Positions 6,778-14,836 are shown, numbered from the stretch's first letter. The stretch is 19,636 bases of DNA from a candidate division NC10 bacterium SPGG6 (GCA_001643535.1 LXTG01000046.1:1-19636); one strand, 5' to 3'. The notes: generated from the sequence alone by a model not told the origin. A program made the numbers and translations.

Positions 6778-8611
6778 CTACAAGATGCCGTACAGACTCT
6801 TCCCCTTCCTGGCTAATGCGTCCACCTTTTTGGTCACCTCGGGGTCCTCGATAAGCGGGGGGGCATGATGGGACTTCAGCCGCGCATCGATGATCAAGGA
6901 CTTCCGGCACCCCCAGTGCTTGTGCTCGATGAAGCTTCCGACCCCATGGACGTCATTGGAAGGATTCGATCGGGTAAAGGTCACCCAAAGGAAGTTTCTC
7001 AAGTTCCTCGCGGTGAATTCGGCATCATCCACAAGGACGATGAGGGTGATGCCTTCGAGGTTACACCGCTCGTCGAGAAAGCTCGCGAACGCGTGCATTT
7101 CCATTTCGGCCTCGTCGTAATCGGAGAATGGCGGTCCTTGGACAACGACGATCCCGGGCATGGCGAGGGCACAGTTGGAATACCCCCCCTGGCAGCGTGA
7201 AATTCTCCGGGATTTTTCTCGCCAGCTCCCGCTTCTTGTTGCCCGCCGCAGCGATGACGAGTTTGGATCCGGCATTCAGTCCTGTTCCCGAGTAGTCGAG
7301 CGTATCGATGGTCGTACGCGTCTGGAAGTGAAGGTCCCGCGTCCAGTCAACCCGCTCCAAGGCGTGCCCGAGGAACTGTTCGATCTGGTGGACATCGAGG
7401 TCGGGGTTGTCTTCCCCCGCAACGATGAAAAGGTACTTCGCGAGGGAGCACTGGCCAAAACCGAGCAGGGCGTTCGCGATGGTCAGGATTTCCTGGGGAA
7501 TCCGCTCGCCATAAGGGACATACCGCTCGCTGCCGATCGCGAGAAGAAGGGGGTGGACACCGGCGGCGTCCACCGCGTGGATGGCCTTGACGCCCGGGAG
7601 TTCTACGGGAACCATTGGTTGCGTGATCTCATGGATGAGCTGCCCGAAGGAGGTGTCCTCCTGGGGTGGACGGCCGACAACGGTGAAGGGCCAGATGGCG
7701 TCCTTGCGATGATGGACCTTCTGAACCTCGAGGACGGGAAAATCGTGAGCGAGGCTGTAGTATCCCAGATGATCGCCAAAGGGTCCCTCCGGGAGCGTTT
7801 TCTTGGGATCGATGGTCCCGGTGATGCAGAAGTCCGCATCCGTCGAGATGACAAAACCATCCCGCAGCGTGTAACGAAATCGGCGGCCACCGAGCATGCC
7901 GGCGAAAAGCAGCTCTGTGAGACCCTCAGGAAGAGGCATGACCGCGGCAAAGGTATGAGCCGGCGGTCCACCCACAGAAATGCTTGCCTTCAGGGATTCA
8001 CCCCGGCGAATAGCTGCTGCATGGTGGACGCCAATTCCGCGGTGAGTCTGGTAGTGGAGCCCGACCTCCTTTCCCACCTGGTACTGGTTCCCGGCGAGCT
8101 GCACGCGGTAGATACCTAGGTTGGAGTTCATCACGCCCCCCTTGTCGGGGTGTTCGGTGTACACCTGGCCTAACGTGATAAAGGGACCTCCGTCGTCGGG
8201 CCAATTCTGGATCTGGGGGAGCTGGTCGATGGTGGTGCTCCCCTCGAGGATTGGCCCTTCCGATACCCGTCGAGGCAAAGACTGGAGTCCAGTGAAGGGG
8301 ACTGTGGCGAAGCTGAACGGCGTACGCCAAAAGTTCGAGGGGTCGGCCTTTAGCCGGACGATTTTCTTCACTCGCTCGAGGCTGTCCCGGAAGATAAATC
8401 GGCAGCGCTCGATGGTCCCAAAGAGGTTACAGACGGCGGGAAATCGGCAGCCCTTGACGTTCTCGAAGTAGATCGCCGGGCCTTTCACCGCATATACGCG
8501 CCTCTGGATCTCCGCCATCTCGAGGTAGGGATCAACTTCTTCGGTCACGCGCACCAGGTGACCGTTTCGCTCGAGATCGAGGACACATTCTTTGAGGCTT
8601 CTATATCCCAT
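6778..8611 (-). CDS. UbiD-family decarboxylase, frameshifted near its C terminus
   Basis: UbiD enzymes (de)carboxylate aromatic or unsaturated acids with prenylated FMN made by UbiX. The protein starts MGYRSLKECVLDLERNG at 8611 and should be about 610 residues, the long UbiD type. Metal and flavin site motifs are present: NLGIYR, THRG and LTELLFAG. Also present are EGPFGDHLGYY and VGRPPQEDTSFG. Where standard UbiD has AEIVLEG it has ADFCITG. The frame breaks at a run of seven C at 7183-7189: upstream the protein reads to LPGG, then the family sequence resumes in another frame (YSNCALAMPG to KSLYGIL, stop at 6778-6780). Without a shift the frame ends at 7061 in unrelated residues. Total length is a multiple of three plus one, so one extra base explains it. 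This is either a sequencing error or a true inactivating or slippage site. Substrate unknown. Confidence 0.85.
7183..7189. other. Homopolymer C7 frameshift site in the UbiD gene
   Basis: On the coding (-) strand this is a G7 run. Six G residues would keep the family reading frame (LPGGYSNCAL); seven send it into 40-odd unrelated codons. A one-base indel in such a run is the commonest assembly or sequencing error, but it is also a typical phase-variation or polymerase-slippage site. The sequence alone cannot tell these apart. Confidence 0.7.
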
Positions 8612-8861
8612 CGGCCAACGCGTACCGACCGTCCTCCGGCGGCAGCTCCTCGACATATCCTTCCAGGATGATCTCTGCGTTGGCCGGAACCTCCGTGTCG
8701 ATGGTCTCGCACTTCACCAGCTCGACGGGTCCGCCTGCCTTCGCGATGCGGTCGGTGATTTCGGCGACTTCCAGGATCGGGTCTACGGGTGCAGAGATCC
8801 GTTTGAGATCGCCCTCCTGTTCGAGGACCTGGAGGAATTCTCGAAGATCCCGATAGGACAT
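8601..8861 (-). CDS. 86-codon mini-UbiD ORF: UbiD N terminus joined to a mid-protein segment
   Basis: Residues 1-45 (MSYRDLREFLQVLEQEGDLK to AKAGGP) are a standard UbiD N terminus. From residue 46 the sequence jumps to a segment that in full UbiD proteins lies over 200 residues later (VKC, then EVPANAEIILEGYVEE), and the last dozen residues match nothing. The simplest reading is a UbiD gene that lost about 650 bp from its middle plus its 3' half, a relic of a tandem ubiD pair. Against plain decay, the frame is open and the ATG at 8861 has a perfect AAGGAGG (plus-strand 8867-8873) 5 bases away. Its stop (8601-8603) also overlaps the ATG of the downstream UbiD gene by 11 bases, so it may drive translation of that gene. 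It carries the AEIxLEG acidic motif that the neighbour lacks. Function unknown. Confidence 0.65.
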   Translation of the reverse strand: MSYRDLREFLQVLEQEGDLKRISAPVDPILEVAEITDRIAKAGGPVELVKCETIDTEVPANAEIILEGYVEELPPEDGRYALADGI

Positions 8862-8928
8862 TGATCCCTCCTTTCCTCCTGCCGTGAGACGCCTCGCTCA
8901 TCCCGGGATAAATGCAAGGTGCTCGATC

Positions 8929-8957
8929 ACTATATCTATGGAAATCGGGTGGAACAA
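8929..8957 (-). promoter_or_regulatory. Candidate promoter for the UbiD pair
   Basis: On the minus strand TTGTTC (plus 8952-8957) and TATAGT (plus 8929-8934) are 17 bp apart. The -10 box is good (5 of 6) and the -35 is weak (TTG only). The predicted start near 8922 gives a leader of about 60 bases to the mini-UbiD ATG. A perfect 10-bp palindrome ATCCCGGGAT (8910-8919) lies just downstream of that start. Confidence 0.45.
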
Positions 8958-9000
8958 GGGATTTTTCCGCCCAGGCGACCCGGGTGTGCCAAGGGGGATC

Positions 9001-9054
9001 GGAGGTTTCGCCTCCTGCGGTCGCGGGAGAGAGGAGGCTGTTCGGGGAGACCCC
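9001..9054. other. Competing short hairpins in the ubiD-glnD spacer; rest of the 373-bp spacer shows no gene
   Basis: The divergent spacer 8862-9234 holds no convincing ORF or RNA gene. Within it, GGAGG (9001-9005) can pair with CCTCC (9011-9015) across TTTCG. The same CCTCC can instead pair with GGAGG at 9033-9037, and the longer GCCTCCT/AGGAGGC match (9010-9016, 9032-9038) favours this second fold. GGGG-AGA-CCCC follows at 9044-9054. No upstream promoter on either strand clearly transcribes this part. Confidence 0.3.
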
Positions 9055-9149
9055 TCATCGGGAGGTCGGCAGCAGCGGGAGTGGGGAAGAGGGGTTACGT
9101 CTCGAAACAGCTTGTTTCTGCGACTGGTTTCTATCATATCGTGTCTGTT

Positions 9150-9167
9150 GGACATCGGGAAATGTCC
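9150..9167. promoter_or_regulatory. Perfect dyad next to the glnD -35 box, candidate regulator site
   Basis: GGACAT (9150-9155) and ATGTCC (9162-9167) form a perfect inverted repeat around CGGGAA, ending one base before the -35 hexamer. That is the usual place for an activator that touches RNA polymerase. The binding protein is unknown; the dyad does not look like an NtrC or CRP site. Confidence 0.45.
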
Positions 9168-9196
9168 TTGACCCCTTTCGGGGCGGACCGTATACT
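9168..9196 (+). promoter_or_regulatory. Sigma70-type promoter for glnD
   Basis: TTGACC (9168-9173) and TATACT (9191-9196) are 17 bp apart, each five of six to consensus. The predicted start near 9203 leaves about 32 bases before the GTG of glnD, with GGAG at 9226-9229. A small GC dyad, CCCC-TTTC-GGGG (9172-9183), overlaps the end of the -35 box. Confidence 0.7.
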
Positions 9197-9234
9197 GAAC
9201 AACTACTGTCGACTAGTGCCCCTGTGGAGCAGAA

Positions 9235-12033
9235 GTGGCTTATTCACCGCGCTATGACGATTCCGGAGTCTCCCTGCTGACCGGTGAACGCGGGGATCGA
9301 CTTGCTCTTGCCTTGGACGGGTTTTTTGGCAGCGTGGACGCGCCAAGGCTCCTCACGGGGGAACGGGACGGGACACGGGAGCGCCAGCAACTCCTCCGAC
9401 TTCTCCGAGACTTCGTGGAGTCAGAGCGACAGGCCATCTGCAAGCAGCACCGGCAGGGCGCTCGTGGCATGGAGGTGGTGAAAGGGCTGACTGACCTGGC
9501 GGATGTGGTCGTCGATCAGCTCTACCACCGGAGCGAAGAGGCCTGTCGCGTGGCGTTTCAGGTCGATCTTCCCTGTGCCTTGCTGGCCCTGGGGGGCTAT
9601 GGCCGTCGGGAGCTGAACCCCGCCTCGGACATCGATCTGATGTTCCTCCACTCAAAGCAGATCAGCCGATCGGTTCATGCCCTCATCCATTTCCTCATCC
9701 CCCTCCTGTGGGACTTGGGATTTAGCATCGGCCACAGCGTCCGGTCCCTTCAGGACTGTGCCCGGATGGCCGCGGAGGACCTCAGTTCTCGGTCCTCGAT
9801 GCTGGAGGCACATCTCTTAGCTGGGGACAAGGGCCTGTACAATCAGATGGAGGCCGTCCTCCGGGGAGGCCTCAGGCGAAGAAGGGGAAATGCTTACATC
9901 CAGGCAAAGCTCCAGGAGCGGGCGGCGCGGTATGCGAGGTACGGGGATACGGTGTACCTACAGGAGCCTCACGTCAAGGAAGGGGCCGGGGGGCTTCGGG
10001 ATGTGCATACGGCGCTCTGGATTGCTCGGGTCCGTCACGAGGTGAGGTGCCTGGAGGATCTGGGGGGCTCTGGCCTCCTGAGCCAGGAGGAGCTGCAAGG
10101 CTTGCGGCAGGCAGTCGATTTTCTCCATCGGATTCGGAATGAGCTCCATTATCTGTCGGGCCGAAAGAACGACCTCCTCCTGTTTCATTTGCAAGAACCG
10201 GCTGCCGCGCACCTGGGCTTCGGCGACGACCGGGCGGCCCGGGGGGTCGAGCGATGCATGCAGCATTACTATCTCCAGGCGCGGACCGTCTTTCGCCTCT
10301 CAGAGCGAGTCATCGAGCGATGTACCCAGGTGCAGACCTCGAAGGAGAGCCTCATGACGCGACTGAGGGCCAGGGACTTGGGGGACGGCTTGACGGAAAT
10401 CAATCGCGAGATCCAGGTCCTTCCACGGAACCGACGCCTCTTTGAGGATGACCCGGTTCGCCTCCTGAAGATCTTCTGGTACGCCCTCCAGACCGGCTAT
10501 TCCTTAAGCTCGGGCGCCCAGGAGCTCATCCGGGAGCATCTGTACCTGGTCGACGACAAGTTCCGCCAGTCCAGCCGGGCCCTCAATTTCTTTTTGGCCA
10601 TCCTTCGAGAATCCAAGGGTGTGGCAGCGACGCTCCGGCTCATGCACGAGCTTGGGGTCCTGGGGGCATATGTCCCGGAGTTTACCGAGCTCACCTGTCT
10701 CGTACAGTATGATCTCTACCACAAGTACACGGTCGACGTGCACACCCTGCTGGCATTGGAGCACCTGGAGTCCTTGGATCAGGCCCCCATCCATTACGCT
10801 GAGGAATTTCGGGCGATTGTGGCCGAGTTCAAGCGGCCGGAGATCCTGAAACTGGGGGTCCTCTTTCACGATATCGGGAAAGCGGGAGGCCACGGGCACG
10901 TGGAGCGGGGGGCGAAGATGGTGCAGCGGATCCTGACCAGGATGGGCCTCCCGGACGCCGACGTGGACGAGGTGCGTTTCTTGGTGGAGCATCACCTTGC
11001 CATGGCCCACATCTCGCAGCGCCGGGACCTGGATGACGAACCCATGCTCATCGATTTTGCCCGAAAGGTCCGGGATATTGAGCGGTTAAAGATGCTCTAC
11101 CTCCTCACCTACTTGGATATTCGGGCAGTGGCTCCGGAGGTGTGGACCGCGTGGAAGGGGACGCTCCTCTGGGAGCTCTACATCCGCATCCATACCCTCC
11201 TCACCCGGGGGATCCCTGAGGGGATAGACGAGATGGCCAAGGCGGCCGAGATCAAGGAGCACCTGTTCCAAGAGCTTCGCCAGGACTTCTCCCTCCCGGT
11301 TGTTCAGACCCATCTGGAACAGGTCCCTGTCCGCTACCTCCTGACCGTGCCCTCGGCGAAGGTGGCATCCCACCTCCGCATGGTCGAGCGGCTCGGAGGG
11401 ATCGAGGAGGTGGCAGTAGAGTGGACCCCCTATCCCCTAGTGGGCCACTGTGAAGTGACTGTCTGCGCGTTCGGTCGGCCGGGACGATTTGCCCAGATTG
11501 TAGGTACCCTCACGGCCAACGGGATGAACATTCTGGGCGCCCAGATCTTTACCCGTCGAGACGGGCTGGTCCTCCGAGCGTTCCAGGTGGATGACGGCAA
11601 GGGGGCAGCCATTACCGATGGGGAGGCCTGGCGAAGATTCGAGATGGACCTCGGTGGGGTGCTCGCCGGTCAGGTGGATGTGGGGCAGCTCATCCTGGGC
11701 AGGCAACGGGAGATCTTGAGCCGCCCTGCCCGGAAGGGCGGGACACCCCCTCTCACCCGGGTGGAGTTCGACAACTACGTGTCGGAGACCCACACGGTGA
11801 TCGATGTACGCACCCACGATCGCCTGGGCCTTCTCTACACCATCTCCAAGGTCCTCAGGGAGCTGGGGCTCGACATCAGGCTCGCCAAGATCACCACCGA
11901 CGTTGAACAGGTGGTGGATGTCTTCTACGTCACCCAGCGGGACGGGGGTAAGGTGCGGGACGAGCAATGGATGGAAGAGATCCGCGAGCGCCTGGAGGCC
12001 GCCATTGCTCAAGGGCTCTTGCAAGAGCCCTAA
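9235..12033 (+). CDS. glnD: Bifunctional PII uridylyltransferase/uridylyl-removing enzyme
   Basis: GlnD is the cytoplasmic glutamine sensor: at low glutamine it uridylylates PII (GlnB/GlnK), at high glutamine it removes UMP, setting glutamine synthetase activity and nitrogen gene expression. The 932-residue protein has all four parts in order. The nucleotidyltransferase site is GGYGRRELNPASDIDL (about 120-135, with Asp132 and Asp134). A helical linker follows, then the HD hydrolase domain with LFHDIGKAGGHGHVERGA (His545, Asp546). Two ACT domains that bind glutamine come last (about 738-810 and 853-925). The GTG at 9235 is chosen because GGAG lies 5 bases upstream and the promoter just before it fits. 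The length is normal and no key residue is missing. The stop codon sits in a 20-bp palindrome, and aroE follows after 71 bp. No glnB, glnA or amtB is nearby. Confidence 0.95.
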   Translation: MAYSPRYDDSGVSLLTGERGDRLALALDGFFGSVDAPRLLTGERDGTRERQQLLRLLRDFVESERQAICKQHRQGARGMEVVKGLTDLADVVVDQLYHRSEEACRVAFQVDLPCALLALGGYGRRELNPASDIDLMFLHSKQISRSVHALIHFLIPLLWDLGFSIGHSVRSLQDCARMAAEDLSSRSSMLEAHLLAGDKGLYNQMEAVLRGGLRRRRGNAYIQAKLQERAARYARYGDTVYLQEPHVKEGAGGLRDVHTALWIARVRHEVRCLEDLGGSGLLSQEELQGLRQAVDFLHRIRNELHYLSGRKNDLLLFHLQEPAAAHLGFGDDRAARGVERCMQHYYLQARTVFRLSERVIERCTQVQTSKESLMTRLRARDLGDGLTEINREIQVLPRNRRLFEDDPVRLLKIFWYALQTGYSLSSGAQELIREHLYLVDDKFRQSSRALNFFLAILRESKGVAATLRLMHELGVLGAYVPEFTELTCLVQYDLYHKYTVDVHTLLALEHLESLDQAPIHYAEEFRAIVAEFKRPEILKLGVLFHDIGKAGGHGHVERGAKMVQRILTRMGLPDADVDEVRFLVEHHLAMAHISQRRDLDDEPMLIDFARKVRDIERLKMLYLLTYLDIRAVAPEVWTAWKGTLLWELYIRIHTLLTRGIPEGIDEMAKAAEIKEHLFQELRQDFSLPVVQTHLEQVPVRYLLTVPSAKVASHLRMVERLGGIEEVAVEWTPYPLVGHCEVTVCAFGRPGRFAQIVGTLTANGMNILGAQIFTRRDGLVLRAFQVDDGKGAAITDGEAWRRFEMDLGGVLAGQVDVGQLILGRQREILSRPARKGGTPPLTRVEFDNYVSETHTVIDVRTHDRLGLLYTISKVLRELGLDIRLAKITTDVEQVVDVFYVTQRDGGKVRDEQWMEEIRERLEAAIAQGLLQEP
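12012..12031. repeat. Perfect 20-bp palindrome at the glnD stop codon
   Basis: AGGGCTCTTG (12012-12021) is followed at once by its reverse complement CAAGAGCCCT (12022-12031), and the final T is the first base of the glnD stop codon. The RNA could form an 8-bp stem with a TGCA loop. No T-run follows on either strand, so it is not a normal intrinsic terminator. It might slow polymerase, protect the 3' end or bind a dimeric protein. Confidence 0.6.
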
Positions 12034-12104
12034 ATCGTCGGTTGACCGGGGTGGCAGGGACGCCGTTTGTGCTGTCGTCTCGTGATCGACCTCTCTCCGG
12101 TTCA

Positions 12105-12995
12105 ATGTCCATAACGGGCAAAACCACGGTGTGTGTCTTGTTAGGGGATCCGGTGGCCCACAGTGCCTCCCCTCGGATGCAGAATGCCGCCTTTGCCGCA
12201 CTGGGACTCGATTGGGTCTATATCCCATGGGCGGTGCGCCCGAAGGCGCTCCCAGAGGCTCTCGGCGCCTTACGGGGGATTGAAAATTTCGGCGGGGCGA
12301 ATGTGACCATTCCGCATAAGGAGGCAGCCTTGGAAGCCATGGATGAGCTCAACTCCGAGGCACTTTCCATCGGTGCGGTGAACACCATTGTCCCTCGAGA
12401 AGGGGTCCTCGTCGGGCACAATACGGATGGAGAGGGATTTGTGACCTCCCTGCGGGAGGAGGCCGGGGAAGACCCGAGGGGAAAACGGGTAGGTCTGGTG
12501 GGGACGGGGGGGGGAGCCAAAGCGGTGGCCTATGCCCTGGCGCGGGCGGCAGTGGCAGAGCTCTGCCTCTTCAGTCGGAGTGAGGACCGGGCTCGATCCG
12601 TGCTCAGCCATCTTCGGAACTTGTCTCGAAATATCGAGGTCTTGGCATTGGGCTTGCAACAAATCCAACCCGATCGATTGAGACGAATGGACATCCTTAT
12701 CAACGCGACGCCAGTGGGGATGGAGCCCTCAGACCCGCCCTTGTTCGATTACGGGGTGTTGCCAGACCACTTGTTGGTTTGTGATCTGATCTACCGGCCC
12801 CCTGAGACCCCACTGTTGGCGTCGGCCCGGATGCGGGGGTGCCGAATTCTAAACGGTGCTGGTATGCTTCTCTACCAGGGGGTGCGGGCATTTGAGCTCT
12901 GGACGGGGCAGAAGGCCCCGGTCCTTGCCATGCGACAGGCTCTGACTCGGGGGGGAGAAGAGGCCTTGACAGGATCCGGAATCGGGCCAGTATAA
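12105..12995 (+). CDS. aroE: Shikimate dehydrogenase (NADP+)
   Basis: AroE reduces 3-dehydroshikimate to shikimate in the path to aromatic amino acids and folate. The 296-residue protein has the shikimate-binding motif GDPVAHSASPRMQNAAF near its start. Catalytic Lys72 lies in NVTIPHKE and Asp108 in HNTDGEG, and the nucleotide-binding loop is GTGGGAKA (about 135-142). The motifs NATPVGM and NGAGMLLYQGVRAFELWTG near the end are conserved. The ATG at 12105 fits the family N terminus (MSITGKTTVCVLLGDPVAHS), though no strong ribosome site is seen; a frame extending further upstream would run into glnD and adds atypical residues. It lies 71 bp after glnD. Its last 30 bases hold the promoter of the pilus operon, and its TAA stop is part of that -10 box. 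Confidence 0.94.
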   Translation: MSITGKTTVCVLLGDPVAHSASPRMQNAAFAALGLDWVYIPWAVRPKALPEALGALRGIENFGGANVTIPHKEAALEAMDELNSEALSIGAVNTIVPREGVLVGHNTDGEGFVTSLREEAGEDPRGKRVGLVGTGGGAKAVAYALARAAVAELCLFSRSEDRARSVLSHLRNLSRNIEVLALGLQQIQPDRLRRMDILINATPVGMEPSDPPLFDYGVLPDHLLVCDLIYRPPETPLLASARMRGCRILNGAGMLLYQGVRAFELWTGQKAPVLAMRQALTRGGEEALTGSGIGPV

Positions 12996-12996
12996 T
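12966..12996 (+). promoter_or_regulatory. Promoter of the pilus operon, inside the 3' end of aroE
   Basis: Both hexamers are perfect consensus: TTGACA (12966-12971) and TATAAT (12991-12996). The spacer is 19 bp, two more than ideal, which would lower activity unless a factor helps. The -10 box contains the aroE stop codon TAA (12993-12995). The predicted start near 13003 gives a leader of about 40 bases to pilB. Confidence 0.65.
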
Positions 12997-13041
12997 GAGG
13001 TCCCACTCAATCATTCTGTTCGCAGCCACGTGGAGGTTGCC

Positions 13042-14745
13042 ATGACCGTCGCGTCGAGTCGCCTCGGCGAGATGTTGGTCAAATCAAAGCTGATCAGCGA
13101 TGACCAGCTCAAGAAGGCCCTAACGCAACAGTCGTCGGGCGGGGGGCGCCTGGGGAGCAATCTGGTCAAGCTGGGGTACCTCAGCGAAGAAGACATCACG
13201 AGCTTTCTGAGCAAGCAATACGGTGTTCCCTCCATCAACCTCGCGCACTTCGAGATCGACCAGAGCGTGATTAAATTAGTCCCGGCCGAGATTGCTCAAA
13301 AGCACATGGTCATCCCCATTAACCGAAAGGGGAACGTTATCACCGTGGCCATGGCCGACCCCAGTAACATCTTTGCCATCGACGACATCAAGTTCTTATC
13401 CGGTTTTAAGGTCGAGCCAGTGGTGGCTGCCGAGACCTCGATCAGGAATGCCATCAACAAGCATTATGACTCCGCCGGGCTCGTTCAAGACATCATGAGG
13501 GACTTCGACGACCGGGAGGTCTCCACGGTTGACGAGAGTGACGAGGGACCTGATGTTGGCGATCTGCAGCGGGCCACCGAGGATGCCCCGGTGGTCAAGC
13601 TGGTGAACCTGATCCTGAGCGATGCGATCAAAAAGGGAGCCTCAGATATTCACATCGAGCCTTACGAGAAATCCTTCCGCGTCCGGTTACGTATTGACGG
13701 GATCCTCTACGACGTCATGCAGCCTCCTATGAAACTGAAGGCAGCCATTATCTCTCGAGTCAAGATCATGTCCCAGCTTGATATCGCCGAGCGGCGGCTC
13801 CCCCAAGATGGACGCATCAAAATCAGGATGGGACAGAAGGAGATTGACTTCCGGGTTTCCACCCTTCCGACTCTCTTCGGTGAGAAGGTGGTTCTGCGTC
13901 TCCTCGACAAATCCAATCTGCAGCTGGATATGACCATGCTGGGGTTTGAACCTCAGGCGCTCCAGATCTTCGAGAAGTCCATTCTGTTGCCTTACGGGAT
14001 GGTCTTGGTCACCGGACCCACCGGCAGTGGGAAGACGACCAGCCTGTATTCGGCCCTGCACCGCCTGAACACCACCGAGACCAACATCATGACTGCAGAA
14101 GACCCAGTGGAGTTCAACCTCCAGGGGGTCAATCAGGTCCAGATGAAGCCAGAGATCGGTTTGAACTTCGCCACCGCCCTCCGCTCCTTTCTCCGGCAGG
14201 ACCCGGACATCATCATGGTGGGGGAGATCCGGGACTACGAGACGGCGGAGATTGCCATCAAGGCGGCCATGACCGGCCACCTGGTCCTGTCCACGCTGCA
14301 CACCAATGATGCCCCCTCGACCATCAGTCGGCTCATCAATATGGGAGTGGAGCCGTTCCTGGTGTCGGCCTCGACCAATATGATCCTGGCCCAACGGCTT
14401 TGTCGAAAGATCTGCAACAGTTGTAAAGAAGAGATCTCGGTGCCTCGTCAGGCCCTGGTCGACACCGGCTTCACACCCGAAGAGGCCAAAGCGCTTGTGT
14501 GCTATCAGGGGAAGGGGTGCATGGAGTGCAACGATACCGGTTACCGGGGACGGATAGCCTTGTACGAGGTCTTGGCCATCACCGACGATATTAAGGATGC
14601 CATCCTGCAAGGGGCCGCGGCAAGCGAGATAAAGGAGCTAGGCCGGAAGAACGGGATGAGGACGCTCCGGGAGTCGGGCCTGCAGAAGATCCGAGAAGGG
14701 ATGACTACCATCCCGGAGACGATGAGGGTAACTAGCCAAAGCTAG
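13042..14745 (+). CDS. pilB: Type IV pilus assembly (extension) ATPase PilB
   Basis: PilB is the hexameric cytoplasmic motor that powers pilin polymerisation. The 567-residue protein has an N-terminal MshEN/GspE-N type region (about 5-150; RLGEMLVKSKLISDDQLKKA) and a C-terminal secretion ATPase core. The Walker A motif is GPTGSGKTT (325-333), the Walker B segment DPDIIMVGEIRD (387-398), and the His box HLVLSTLHTNDA begins at 413. A tetracysteine zinc motif is present (Cys458, Cys461, Cys493, Cys496), typical of PilB/GspE and absent in PilT. Two starts are possible: GTG at 13030 and ATG at 13042. GGAGG at 13032-13036 lies 5 bases before the ATG and overlaps the GTG, so ATG is chosen. It is the first gene of the pilBTCSR operon. 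PilB and GspE are related, but the neighbours pilT, pilS and pilR decide for the pilus. Confidence 0.95.
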   Translation: MTVASSRLGEMLVKSKLISDDQLKKALTQQSSGGGRLGSNLVKLGYLSEEDITSFLSKQYGVPSINLAHFEIDQSVIKLVPAEIAQKHMVIPINRKGNVITVAMADPSNIFAIDDIKFLSGFKVEPVVAAETSIRNAINKHYDSAGLVQDIMRDFDDREVSTVDESDEGPDVGDLQRATEDAPVVKLVNLILSDAIKKGASDIHIEPYEKSFRVRLRIDGILYDVMQPPMKLKAAIISRVKIMSQLDIAERRLPQDGRIKIRMGQKEIDFRVSTLPTLFGEKVVLRLLDKSNLQLDMTMLGFEPQALQIFEKSILLPYGMVLVTGPTGSGKTTSLYSALHRLNTTETNIMTAEDPVEFNLQGVNQVQMKPEIGLNFATALRSFLRQDPDIIMVGEIRDYETAEIAIKAAMTGHLVLSTLHTNDAPSTISRLINMGVEPFLVSASTNMILAQRLCRKICNSCKEEISVPRQALVDTGFTPEEAKALVCYQGKGCMECNDTGYRGRIALYEVLAITDDIKDAILQGAAASEIKELGRKNGMRTLRESGLQKIREGMTTIPETMRVTSQS

Positions 14746-14836
14746 GGAGGAAATCAAGCGCTGAGAGGGGTTTGTTCCCGAGAGGATCTGGGTCACGCCC
14801 TCCACCTCGCGGTTCATCCTTCCAGCGGGAGGAATC

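Noticed and set aside
7160..8119. Open frame of 319 codons on the + strand within the UbiD gene
   Set aside because: UbiD family motifs on the - strand are unmistakable over the same bases; the + translation shows no domain.
8884..9280. Overlapping short open frames in the ubiD-glnD spacer
   Set aside because: Three frames are open at once, none has a ribosome site at good spacing, and none shows conserved features; the glnD promoter cuts through them.
9274..9390. Repeat of LLTGER near the GlnD N terminus (internal duplication)
   Set aside because: Six matching residues with different codons and no flanking similarity; likely chance.
13687..14610. Open frame of 307 codons antisense to pilB
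   Set aside because: It mirrors the conserved PilB ATPase core; the translation is low in complexity and resembles nothing known.
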